NCBI RefSeq assembly: GCF_018219155.1
Contig: NZ_CP056123.1
Span: 3,729,505 to 3,793,504 of the forward strand
Origin: Moritella sp. 24
GTDB taxonomy: Bacteria; Pseudomonadota; Gammaproteobacteria; Enterobacterales; Moritellaceae
DNA: 64,000 nucleotides
Reading direction: 5' to 3'
A program made the translations under genes and the position numbers. Below, in pieces: positions 56,796 to 64,000 of this stretch. Within the stretch, counting starts at the first letter, position 1. The number at the start of each line of letters is the position of its first letter. Under the pieces are notes generated by a model. That model was given only the letters and a program-made list of their open reading frames with translations, did no database searches and was not told the DNA's origin.

Positions 56796-57677
56796 ATGAA
56801 ATACGCATTAGGACCAATCTTATATTATTGGCCAAAACAACAAGTCGAAGATTTTTATGCTGCAGCCGTTAACTCAGACGCTGATATTATTTATCTTGGT
56901 GAAACGGTTTGCAGTAAACGCCGAGAATTAAAACCGAAAGATTGGTTAGGGCTAGCAAAAGAAATTGCCGACTCTGGTAAACAAGTCGTCATCTCAACGA
57001 TGGCGCTATTAGAAGCACCATCAGAGGTGAACATACTACGTAAGTACTGTGAAAATGGTGACTTCATTGTAGAAGCAAATGATTTTGGTGCGATTAATTT
57101 ATTAGCTGAAGCCAAAACCCCCTTTGTTTGTGGTCATGCCCTCAATGTTTATAACGCACAAGTACTGCAGCTATTAGTGAATAAAGGCATGCAACGCTGG
57201 GTAATGCCAGTTGAATTGTCACGCGATTGGTTAATGCAGTTACAAGAAGACAGCCGATTACTTAATATCCGTGATCAATTCGAAATAGAAGTGTTTGCTC
57301 ACGGGCATTTACCACTGGCCTACTCTGCTCGTTGCTTTACCGCACGTTCAGAAAATAAAGCGAAAGATGATTGCGAACTTTGCTGTATTAATCACGCCAA
57401 TGGTAAACCCGTATATAGTCAAGACGATAAAGAGCTGTTTACCATTAATGGTATTCAAACCATGTCGGGATATAAATACAATTTATTAAATGATGTGGCA
57501 AGTATGCATGATTTAGTCGATGTGGTACGCGTCAGTCCATTAGGTGACTCCGCATTCCAAACTGTGGCTCAATTTAAACAAGCAGCAGAACAAGATATTA
57601 AGTTTGACCTGCAATTAGATCGTGAATGTAATGGCTATTGGCATCAAATTGCCGGATTAGACACAGTTACGAGCTAA
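56796..57677 (+). CDS. ubiV: oxygen-independent ubiquinone hydroxylase subunit UbiV (U32 family)
   Basis: U32-family protein of 293 residues. The four [4Fe-4S] ligands C39, C180, C193 and C197 match the Escherichia coli UbiV positions, in ETVCSKR and YSARC/DDCELCC; C196 is an additional neighbour. It partners with UbiU for anaerobic hydroxylation in ubiquinone synthesis. GAGAGTAACA precedes the ATG. A hairpin pair downstream (57691-57714) marks the end of the unit. Confidence 0.96.
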   Translation: MKYALGPILYYWPKQQVEDFYAAAVNSDADIIYLGETVCSKRRELKPKDWLGLAKEIADSGKQVVISTMALLEAPSEVNILRKYCENGDFIVEANDFGAINLLAEAKTPFVCGHALNVYNAQVLQLLVNKGMQRWVMPVELSRDWLMQLQEDSRLLNIRDQFEIEVFAHGHLPLAYSARCFTARSENKAKDDCELCCINHANGKPVYSQDDKELFTINGIQTMSGYKYNLLNDVASMHDLVDVVRVSPLGDSAFQTVAQFKQAAEQDIKFDLQLDRECNGYWHQIAGLDTVTS

Positions 57678-57690
57678 AGCAACCCCTATC

Positions 57691-57714
57691 CCTCCCTTTT
57701 TAAATGGGAGGGGA
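57691..57714 (+). terminator. hairpin after ubiV
   Basis: CCCTCCC (57691-57697) pairs with GGGAGGG (57707-57713). A second hairpin, CCTTATTTA (57722-57730) with TAAATAAGG (57743-57751), lies between this one and the convergent nlpI gene. Confidence 0.7.
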
Positions 57715-57760
57715 CGTCCAGCCTTATTTAACCTTAAAACGATAAATAAGGTGACTTCTT

Positions 57761-58654
57761 TTATTTTTCAGCCGCAGCCAATCGCCCTAGTTCTAAACGT
57801 GCATAGCCATGTTCAATGAATTCATAAACATTATTGCTTAATGCCAATTTAAAATAACTTGCAGCCGCAGTCTTGTCGTTCATCAATAGCTTATATTTAC
57901 CAAGATAAAAATACGCTTCAGTTAAACGATGAGCCAATATTTTATTGTAATTTGGGTCGTTCTTATCTAGTCCATCGAGTAATTTATTCAGTAATTCTGC
58001 TTCATCTATCGATTGTGTATAGAGTGAAACAATATTCCATGACCAGTTATTATCAATGTGCTGGCTATAACGCACCTTAATTGATTTTAACGCGTCTTCT
58101 GCATTAACTTGGAATTCTGGGTAGTATAACCATAACGTTCTAAATGGGTCATTAGGTGCGTCGTCATACGCACTAACAAGATCATCAATGGCTAATGTAT
58201 AACGCTCACCATAGTACAATGCAATACCACGATTAAGTAATACATAATTGTTTTCTGGATCTAGCTGAGAAATAGAGTCGTACGCATCATATGCTTCATC
58301 AAACTGTTCGGTCTGAGTCATATACAAACCAATAAAGTTATAAGCTGGTACGAAATCAGGCTGTAATGTTAATGCTCGTTGAAAGTCTGCATGTGCAAGA
58401 GAGCGCAATCCCATGCTATCAGCAAGTAACCCACGTTCATAAAAATAGCGAGCTTGACGAACACGATCATCTTTCGCGTCAAGAATAAGCTGACTGTAAC
58501 GCATTAACATGATTTCAGTCTGATAATTAACTTGGAGTGGTTCAGCAAGAATTAATTCAGAAGGCGCACGATCATTAGCCGAAAAAGAACCGGACAATGA
58601 ACTACAGCCAGAAAGCAAGGCTGCAGCAATCAATAAACTAAGACGTCTTTTCAT
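57761..58654 (-). CDS. nlpI: TPR lipoprotein NlpI
   Basis: Outer-membrane lipoprotein of 297 residues (Escherichia coli NlpI has 294) from the ATG at 58654; the frame continues upstream but starting there would put 22 residues before the signal. The lipobox is LLSGC (signal ending at Cys18), and TPR repeats are visible (for example ADFQRALTLQPDFVPAYNFIGLYMTQTEQFDEAYDAY). In Escherichia coli NlpI is an adaptor for protease Prc acting on the murein hydrolase MepS. It follows pnp on the same strand with a terminator between, the conserved order. Confidence 0.95.
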   Translation of the reverse strand: MKRRLSLLIAAALLSGCSSLSGSFSANDRAPSELILAEPLQVNYQTEIMLMRYSQLILDAKDDRVRQARYFYERGLLADSMGLRSLAHADFQRALTLQPDFVPAYNFIGLYMTQTEQFDEAYDAYDSISQLDPENNYVLLNRGIALYYGERYTLAIDDLVSAYDDAPNDPFRTLWLYYPEFQVNAEDALKSIKVRYSQHIDNNWSWNIVSLYTQSIDEAELLNKLLDGLDKNDPNYNKILAHRLTEAYFYLGKYKLLMNDKTAAASYFKLALSNNVYEFIEHGYARLELGRLAAAEK

Positions 58655-58681
58655 AATTAAACCACTTATTTTTTTACAGAT

Positions 58682-58709
58682 ATAAAAAAGGAGCGTATCA
58701 ACGCTCCTT
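58682..58709 (-). terminator. terminator between pnp and nlpI
   Basis: AAGGAGCGT (58688-58696) pairs with ACGCTCCTT (58701-58709); on the minus strand a T-run follows. It lies 29 bases after the pnp stop. Confidence 0.9.
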
Positions 58710-58737
58710 AAAATAATCAATCTAAATAAACAACAAG

Positions 58738-60855
58738 TTATTCGCTAACTGGTTGCTCAGCAGGCGCTGCAGGAGCGTCCATTGCTTCTTTAATACTTAG
58801 ACGGATACGACCTTGACGGTCTACTTCTAGAACTTTAACTTTAACTACTTGTTCTACAGACAGGTGATCTGCAACTTTGTTCACTCGTTCTTGCGTAATT
58901 TGCGAGATGTGAACTAAACCATCTTTACCAGGTAAGATGTTAACAAATGCACCGAAGTCAGCTAGACGTACAACTTTACCTTCGTAGATTTGGCCAACTT
59001 CAACTTCAGCTGTTAGTTGGTGAATACGTTCGATTGCTGCTTGTGCCTGTTCGCCACTTGTCGCTGCAATTTTCACTGTACCATCATCTTCGATTTCGAT
59101 CGTAGTACCAGTTTCTTCAGTAAGAGCACGGATTGTTGCGCCGCCTTTACCGATGATGTCTTTGATCTTATCTGTGTTGATTTTGATTGTATGAATACGC
59201 GGAGCGAATTCAGATACATCATCACGGTTAGTTGCGATAGCTTGATCCATAACACTTAAGATGTGTAGACGTGCAGCTTTTGCTTGTACAAGCGCTTTCT
59301 GCATGATGTCTTTAGTGATACCTTCAATTTTGATATCCATCTGTAGTGCAGTAATACCACCAGTTGAACCAGCAACTTTAAAGTCCATGTCACCTAAGTG
59401 ATCTTCATCACCAAGAATGTCAGAAAGAACTACGCTACGGTCACCGTCAAGTACTAGACCCATTGCGATACCCGCAACAGATGCCTTGATTGGTACACCA
59501 GCATCCATAAGTGCTAACGAAGTACCACATACAGAAGCCATTGAGCTTGAGCCGTTAGATTCAGTAATTTCAGATACAACACGTACTGTGTACGGGAATT
59601 CATCTGCATTTGGCATAACAGCTAAAACACCACGTTTCGCTAGACGACCGTGACCAATTTCACGACGTTTAGGCGAACCAACCATACCAGTTTCACCAAC
59701 ACAGTAAGGAGGGAAGTTATAGTGCATTAGGAAGCGGTCAACAGTTTCGCCAGTTAGACTGTCGATACGTTGTGCATCACGCTCTGTACCTAATGTAGCA
59801 GTAACTAGTGCTTGAGTTTCGCCACGTGTGAATAGTGAGCTACCGTGTGTACGTGGTAGAACGCCAGTCATTACGCTTAGTGCACGAATCATTTCTGGAT
59901 CACGACCATCAATACGTGGTTCGCCATCTAGAATACGATTACGTACGATATTCTTTTCTAAAGAACCAAGTAGTTCACCCGCTTCACGCGTGTTTAGTTC
60001 TTCGTTTTCTTCTTGAAGTTTAGCGATTGCTGCTGACTTGATGCCACCAACTTTAGCGTAACGTTCAGTTTTTTCTTGGATTTGGTATGCTTCAGCAAGT
60101 TCGCCTGATGCTAATTCAGCGATTTTCGCTTTAAGCTCAGTGTTAACTACTGGCGCAGTCCAGTCCCATTTAGGCGTATTAACTTCAGCAGCAAATTCGT
60201 TGATCGCTTCGATCACAACTTGCATTTGCTCGTGGCCATACATTACCGCGCCTAGCATTTGTTCTTCGCTAAGGATTTCAGCTTCAGATTCAACCATCAA
60301 TACTGCATTTTCAGTACCGGCAACAACAAGGTCTAGTTGGCTTTCTGCTAACTCAGATGTTGATGGGTTAAGAATGTATTCATCATTTTGGAAACCGATA
60401 CGTGCAGCACCAATTGGGCCATTGAACGGCATACCAGAGATACTTAATGCAGCTGAAACACCGATTAATGCAACCATATCAGGTTGGATTTCTGGGTTAA
60501 CAGATACAACAGTAGCAACTACTTGTACTTCATTTTTGAAGCCAGCAGGAAATAGTGGACGGATTGGACGGTCAATAAGACGACATGTTAATGTCTCGCC
60601 TTCACTTGGACGACCTTCACGTTTAAAGAAGCCACCAGGGATCTTACCTGCAGCGTAAGTACGTTCTTGGTAGTTAACTGTTAGCGGGAAGAAATCACGA
60701 CCAGCTTCAGCTTGTTTCTTACCAACAACACTTACTAAAACAGAAGTATCACCGATGCTTGCCATTACAGCTGCTGTTGCTTGACGTGCAATAACACCTG
60801 TTTCTAATGTAACTGTATGTTCACCATACTTAAACGATTTTACGATAGGATTCAC
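58738..60855 (-). CDS. pnp: polyribonucleotide nucleotidyltransferase (PNPase)
   Basis: 3'-to-5' phosphorolytic exoribonuclease, 705 residues (711 in Escherichia coli). Two RNase PH-like domains (about residues 1-230 and 310-540) flank an all-helical linker; the second has the catalytic-site motifs [14 protein letters not shown] and [30 protein letters not shown] domain ([21 protein letters not shown], about 560-610) and an S1 domain ([19 protein letters not shown], about 618-690) follow. It is a member of the RNA degradosome with RNase E. Encoded between rpsO and nlpI. Confidence 0.98.
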   Translation of the reverse strand: MNPIVKSFKYGEHTVTLETGVIARQATAAVMASIGDTSVLVSVVGKKQAEAGRDFFPLTVNYQERTYAAGKIPGGFFKREGRPSEGETLTCRLIDRPIRPLFPAGFKNEVQVVATVVSVNPEIQPDMVALIGVSAALSISGMPFNGPIGAARIGFQNDEYILNPSTSELAESQLDLVVAGTENAVLMVESEAEILSEEQMLGAVMYGHEQMQVVIEAINEFAAEVNTPKWDWTAPVVNTELKAKIAELASGELAEAYQIQEKTERYAKVGGIKSAAIAKLQEENEELNTREAGELLGSLEKNIVRNRILDGEPRIDGRDPEMIRALSVMTGVLPRTHGSSLFTRGETQALVTATLGTERDAQRIDSLTGETVDRFLMHYNFPPYCVGETGMVGSPKRREIGHGRLAKRGVLAVMPNADEFPYTVRVVSEITESNGSSSMASVCGTSLALMDAGVPIKASVAGIAMGLVLDGDRSVVLSDILGDEDHLGDMDFKVAGSTGGITALQMDIKIEGITKDIMQKALVQAKAARLHILSVMDQAIATNRDDVSEFAPRIHTIKINTDKIKDIIGKGGATIRALTEETGTTIEIEDDGTVKIAATSGEQAQAAIERIHQLTAEVEVGQIYEGKVVRLADFGAFVNILPGKDGLVHISQITQERVNKVADHLSVEQVVKVKVLEVDRQGRIRLSIKEAMDAPAAPAEQPVSE

Positions 60856-61007
60856 TCTTTGTCCTTAATCTTTAATGTCTCTTTAATTTCGTCGCTAAGT
60901 ATACTGCATAAAAAAATTAAAGGGCAATGTAAGTATTGGAAATAGTGAAATAAGTTGAAAAATAATTCTAGGAATAAAATTTTGTGGGATAAAACGCATA
61001 AAAACAA

Positions 61008-61029
61008 AAAGGAGCCAATTGGCTCCTTT
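61008..61029 (-). terminator. terminator/processing hairpin between rpsO and pnp
   Basis: AAAGGAGCC (61008-61016) pairs with GGCTCCTTT (61021-61029) around AATT; on the minus strand a T-run follows. In Escherichia coli this region is both the rpsO terminator and part of the pnp leader. Confidence 0.88.
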
Positions 61030-61069
61030 CTTATAATTTGTTGTCCGTAGACGTCAAATTAATCGTCGA

Positions 61070-61339
61070 TTAACGACGTAGACCTAGACGTGCAATAAGG
61101 TCTGCGTAACGTACGTTTTCAGTACGTTTTAGGTAATCAAGAAGTTTACGACGGCTAGCAACCATACGTAATAGACCACGACGGCTGTGGTGATCGTGGA
61201 TGTGCTTCTTGAAGTGACCTTGAAGGTGGTTGATTTGTGCAGTTAGTAGTGCAACTTGAACTTCAGTTGAACCAGTGTCGCCTTCTTGGCGTGCGAAATC
61301 TGCAACGATTGCTGCTTTAGCTTCAGCGCTTAATGACAT
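61070..61339 (-). CDS. rpsO: 30S ribosomal protein S15
   Basis: Ribosomal protein S15, 89 residues from the ATG at 61339, exactly the Escherichia coli length. GGAG precedes it by 7 bases, and the 38 upstream in-frame codons are not part of the protein. The conserved core [40 protein letters not shown] and the C-terminal [12 protein letters not shown] are all present. It binds 16S rRNA early in 30S assembly. A stem-loop in its leader suggests autoregulation. Confidence 0.98.
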   Translation of the reverse strand: MSLSAEAKAAIVADFARQEGDTGSTEVQVALLTAQINHLQGHFKKHIHDHHSRRGLLRMVASRRKLLDYLKRTENVRYADLIARLGLRR

Positions 61340-61366
61340 AGTGGAATCTCCAATATAGATAAATAG

Positions 61367-61396
61367 CTTATAGCCGACCACTCGTTCAGCTATAAG
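61367..61396 (-). promoter_or_regulatory. stem-loop in the rpsO leader (candidate S15 autoregulatory element)
   Basis: CTTATAGC (61367-61374) pairs with GCTATAAG (61389-61396) around a 14-base loop, 27 bases upstream of the rpsO start. S15 is known to repress its own translation through a leader structure in Escherichia coli; the sequence here is only a candidate. Confidence 0.45.
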
Positions 61397-61489
61397 AAGA
61401 ACCGCGGAGTATACAGACGTCAGCGAGTTCCTGCAATCATTTTTAGCGAACAATACTTAAACAAATAACAACCTTAAAAAGGCGTATAA

Positions 61490-61523
61490 AAAAGGCACGA
61501 TTACCTAGGTAATAATGCCTTTT
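61490..61523 (-). terminator. terminator between truB and rpsO
   Basis: AAAAGGCA (61490-61497) pairs with TGCCTTTT (61516-61523), with an inner TTACC/GGTAA stem. It lies after truB on the minus strand, with a T-run. Confidence 0.75.
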
Positions 61524-61556
61524 ATCTCATCCATTAATCACTGCTGAATAATGCGA

Positions 61557-62522
61557 TTATTTTGGCTCACGCGCCTGCGTTTCGTAATTAACGATACGTT
61601 TAGGCGCAACTCGACCTTGGTCATCAATCTGACCAACACCAATGAAAGAACGCTCTTCACCTACTGTCATACGGACTAAGCCAGATTCAGGTGTATTTGG
61701 TACTACAACAGGTTGCCCGTGTAATACAAAACCGCCTGTTTCTTCACTCATGTTCGCTTCAGGTAAATGACTGACCGCTGAATCAAGTGGCATCAATAAT
61801 GGATCAAGCACCACTTTCGGCTCAACACCATCCGCTTTAGCTTGCTCAACCATCTCTTCCAGCTTTTCGAACGTCATCATGCGTTCAGCTGGATAACTGC
61901 TAACACCAATACGACGTAGCATAGAGACATGTGCACCACAGCCCAATAGTTCCCCTAAATCATCAACGATAGTACGGATATAAGTACCCTTACTCACGTG
62001 AATCTCTAGATTAACTTCATCATTTTCATAACTTAATAATTTAAGTTCGAAAACTGAAATAGGACGAGCAGGACGATCAATAAAGATGCCTTGACGCGCA
62101 TACCAGTACAAAGGTTTACCTTCGTGCTTTAATGCAGAAAACATCGACGGTACTTGCTCTGTGTCGCCACGGAAAGTATCAAGTGCAATCAATAATTCAG
62201 CATCACTTACGTTAACAGCACGTGTTTGCACAATTTCACCATCAGAATCTGATGTATCCGTACGTTCACCCAGTTTTGCAGTTACTAAGTAACGCTTATC
62301 TGAATCAAGTAAGAATTGTGAAAACTTCGTTGCTTCACCAAAGCATAACGGTAACATACCAGTAGCCAATGGATCTAAAGCACCTGTGTGGCCCGCTTTC
62401 GCAGCAAAGAAGATCTTCTTAACACGCTGTAATGCATCGTTTGAGCTTATACCTGTCGGTTTATCCAACAAGAATACGCCGTGTACATCACGGCCGTTCC
62501 ATCGACGACGACGTCCAGACAT
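61557..62522 (-). CDS. truB: tRNA pseudouridine-55 synthase TruB
   Basis: Makes pseudouridine 55 in the T loop of tRNA. The length of 321 residues fits the family (314 in Escherichia coli). The N-terminal block [15 protein letters not shown] and the catalytic loop [19 protein letters not shown] with catalytic Asp50 are intact; the [14 protein letters not shown] motif and the C-terminal PUA-like region (about residues 245-310) follow. rbfA is just upstream, with the stop and start separated by two bases, so the pair is tightly coupled. Confidence 0.97.
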   Translation of the reverse strand: MSGRRRRWNGRDVHGVFLLDKPTGISSNDALQRVKKIFFAAKAGHTGALDPLATGMLPLCFGEATKFSQFLLDSDKRYLVTAKLGERTDTSDSDGEIVQTRAVNVSDAELLIALDTFRGDTEQVPSMFSALKHEGKPLYWYARQGIFIDRPARPISVFELKLLSYENDEVNLEIHVSKGTYIRTIVDDLGELLGCGAHVSMLRRIGVSSYPAERMMTFEKLEEMVEQAKADGVEPKVVLDPLLMPLDSAVSHLPEANMSEETGGFVLHGQPVVVPNTPESGLVRMTVGEERSFIGVGQIDDQGRVAPKRIVNYETQAREPK

Positions 62523-62524
62523 GA

Positions 62525-62950
62525 CTAAGACTCTCCTTCAGGAGCGTCTTTTTCATCTGCCGTAGTGCCATAATCATCTTGCAGTTTTTTATCTTTAGCA
62601 CGTACTTCAGTTACGAGACTTGAAAGACGCATACCTTCAACAAGCGTATTGTCATAGATAAAACGCAGTTCAGGCACGATACGTAACTTCATTGAGCTAC
62701 CCACTAACGAGCGGATATAACCACTTGCTGTATCTAATGCTGCGATACCGTCTTTGATACGCTCTTCATCGTTATCGATATTGAAGAAAGTAACATACAC
62801 TTTTGCGTAAGACAGGTCACGAGACAGATCAATACTTGATACTGTCACCATACCAACACGTGGATCTTTTACTTCACGTTGTAAAATACGTGCGATTTCT
62901 TGTTGTAGTTGCTGTGCAACACGACGAGAACGACTGAATTCTTTTGCCAT
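62525..62950 (-). CDS. rbfA: ribosome-binding factor A
   Basis: KH-type cold-adaptation protein of 141 residues that helps 16S rRNA maturation of the 30S subunit. Blocks visible are [43 protein letters not shown] and the [18 protein letters not shown] segment, followed by an acidic tail. It lies between infB and truB, the conserved order. The terminal 20 residues are charged and variable. Confidence 0.96.
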   Translation of the reverse strand: MAKEFSRSRRVAQQLQQEIARILQREVKDPRVGMVTVSSIDLSRDLSYAKVYVTFFNIDNDEERIKDGIAALDTASGYIRSLVGSSMKLRIVPELRFIYDNTLVEGMRLSSLVTEVRAKDKKLQDDYGTTADEKDAPEGES

Positions 62951-62972
62951 TTTTAAATTCCTCTAAAGGAAA

Positions 62973-62993
62973 ATGGGGACCAGAGGTCCCCAT
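62973..62993 (-). terminator. hairpin between infB and rbfA
   Basis: ATGGGGACC (62973-62981) pairs with GGTCCCCAT (62985-62993) around AGA, followed by TTTTCC on the minus strand. It may act as a partial terminator or a processing site in the infB-rbfA-truB unit. Confidence 0.6.
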
Positions 62994-63026
62994 TAATTTA
63001 TCTAAATCGAACCGAGCTATTAACCG

Positions 63027-64000
63027 TTACAGAGAACGTTTAATTTCAACAGTTTCGAATACTTCAATTTGGTCACCAACGCGTACGTCGTTATAGTTCT
63101 TAACGCCGATACCACATTCAATACCCATACGAACGTCTTGTACGTCATCTTTAAAGCGACGTAGAGATTCAAGTTCGCCTTCATAGATAACGATGTTTTC
63201 ACGTAGCACACGGATTGGCGCGCTACGTTTGATGATACCTTCAGTAACCATACAACCAGCAATTGAACCGATTTTAGGTGATTTGAATACATCACGTACT
63301 TCAGCAAGACCAATGATTTCTTGACGGAATTCAGGCGCAAGCAGACCGCTCATCGCTTGTTTAACTTCATCAATCAAGTCATAGATAACGCTGTAATAAC
63401 GTAAATCAACACTTTCGTTGCTTACAACTTCACGTGCTTTAGCGTCAGCACGTACGTTGAAACCAAGTACGATAGCGTTAGATGCAGCAGCAAGTGTTAC
63501 GTCAGTTTCAGTAATACCACCAACACCACGCGTGATGATAGCTACTTTAACTTCGTCAGTTGACAGTTTAACTAATGAATCACAAAGTGCTTCAAGTGAA
63601 CCTTGAACATCCGCTTTAAGTACGATGTTAAGCTCAGAAACTTCGCCCGCTTCCATGTTCGCGAACATGTTATCAAGTTTAGACTTCTGTTGACGAGCAA
63701 GTTTAACATCACGGAATTTACCTTGACGGTAAAGTGCAACTTCACGAGCTTTTTTATCATCACGAACTACAGTCGCTTCATCACCTGCTTTAGGTACGCC
63801 AGAAAGACCTAAGATCTCTACTGGAATAGAAGGACCTGCTGATTCGATTGCTCTACCATTCTCATCGCGCATTGCACGAACACGGCCGTATTCTAGACCA
63901 CAAAGAACGATATCACCTTGCTTCAATTGACCTTGTTGTACAAGTACAGTTGCAACTGGACCACGGCCTTTATCAAGGCGAGATTCAATAACAACACCTG
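63027..64000 (-). CDS. infB: translation initiation factor IF-2 (3' part, runs off the window)
   Basis: C-terminal 324 or so residues of IF2; the reading frame stays open to the window edge, so this is a partial gene. The part seen starts in [15 protein letters not shown], continues with [21 protein letters not shown], and contains [18 protein letters not shown] (domain III start), the [28 protein letters not shown] segment and the C-terminal domain IV ending [47 protein letters not shown], which binds fMet-tRNA. The GTPase domain lies outside. It heads the infB-rbfA-truB-rpsO-pnp-nlpI run. Confidence 0.97.
   Translation of the reverse strand, partial: GVVIESRLDKGRGPVATVLVQQGQLKQGDIVLCGLEYGRVRAMRDENGRAIESAGPSIPVEILGLSGVPKAGDEATVVRDDKKAREVALYRQGKFRDVKLARQQKSKLDNMFANMEAGEVSELNIVLKADVQGSLEALCDSLVKLSTDEVKVAIITRGVGGITETDVTLAAASNAIVLGFNVRADAKAREVVSNESVDLRYYSVIYDLIDEVKQAMSGLLAPEFRQEIIGLAEVRDVFKSPKIGSIAGCMVTEGIIKRSAPIRVLRENIVIYEGELESLRRFKDDVQDVRMGIECGIGVKNYNDVRVGDQIEVFETVEIKRSL

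Noticed and set aside
1-64000. tRNA, rRNA, CRISPR, insertion sequence or prophage
   Set aside because: No cloverleaf, rRNA core, repeat-spacer pattern, transposase or phage protein was recognised anywhere in the window.

Overview
The window looks like chromosome of a marine gammaproteobacterium. The gene blocks infB-rbfA-truB-rpsO-pnp-nlpI, ubiT/ubiUV, rsmE-gshB-yqgE-ruvX and phoBR/pst are typical of that class. Low GC, a Na+/phosphate symporter, an Na+/alanine-type symporter, long-form PstC/PstA and a 531-residue isocitrate lyase suggest a Moritella-like or related psychrophilic lineage (inference, not tested). I saw no rRNA, tRNA, insertion sequence, prophage or CRISPR array.

Layout. 1-11.6 kb: a small unknown protein, endonuclease I, a LysR regulator divergent from a LysE-type exporter, an acetyltransferase, a drug/metabolite transporter, an S33 peptidase, then rsmE, gshB, yqgE, ruvX, a DUF2937 membrane protein, a Rossmann oxidoreductase and a second LysR regulator. 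11.9-13.6 kb: a solitary isocitrate lyase gene (aceA copy 1). 13.6-19.7 kb: an M20 peptidase divergent from two ATP-grasp ligases and an 887-residue M14 carboxypeptidase; this is the least explained and most interesting locus. 19.7-32.2 kb: a secreted 3D-domain protein, two EamA transporters, metC, a lipoprotein with an RTX-like tail, an AGCS symporter, a chemoreceptor and an NfeD/slipin pair. 32.3-35.6 kb: the aceBA glyoxylate operon, whose aceA is almost identical to copy 1 but on the opposite strand. 36-51.6 kb: a phosphate region with pstCAB-phoU, pstS, phoBR and nptA, interrupted by an ACT-domain regulator and a nitrate-type transporter, with rdgC in between. 51.8-57.7 kb: trhP-yfhL, rimJ, a flavin reductase, ubiT and ubiUV, so three U32-family genes within 6 kb. 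57.8-64 kb: nlpI, pnp, rpsO, truB, rbfA and the 3' part of infB, all on the minus strand.

Functional links. PhoR/PhoB probably sense and control phosphate uptake through Pho boxes seen upstream of pstC, pstS and nptA, so high-affinity Pst transport and the Na+-driven NptA are likely co-induced. The aceBA operon plus the second aceA supply the glyoxylate shunt, with a LysR regulator beside copy 1. UbiT/U/V make ubiquinone without oxygen and TrhP hydroxylates tRNA; an FNR-like site lies upstream of trhP. Structural oddities are a 27.5-copy heptanucleotide array downstream of rdgC, a related short array abutting the first LysR gene, a repeat-built insertion inside that LysR protein, and the 1.6-kb inverted repeat formed by the two aceA genes.
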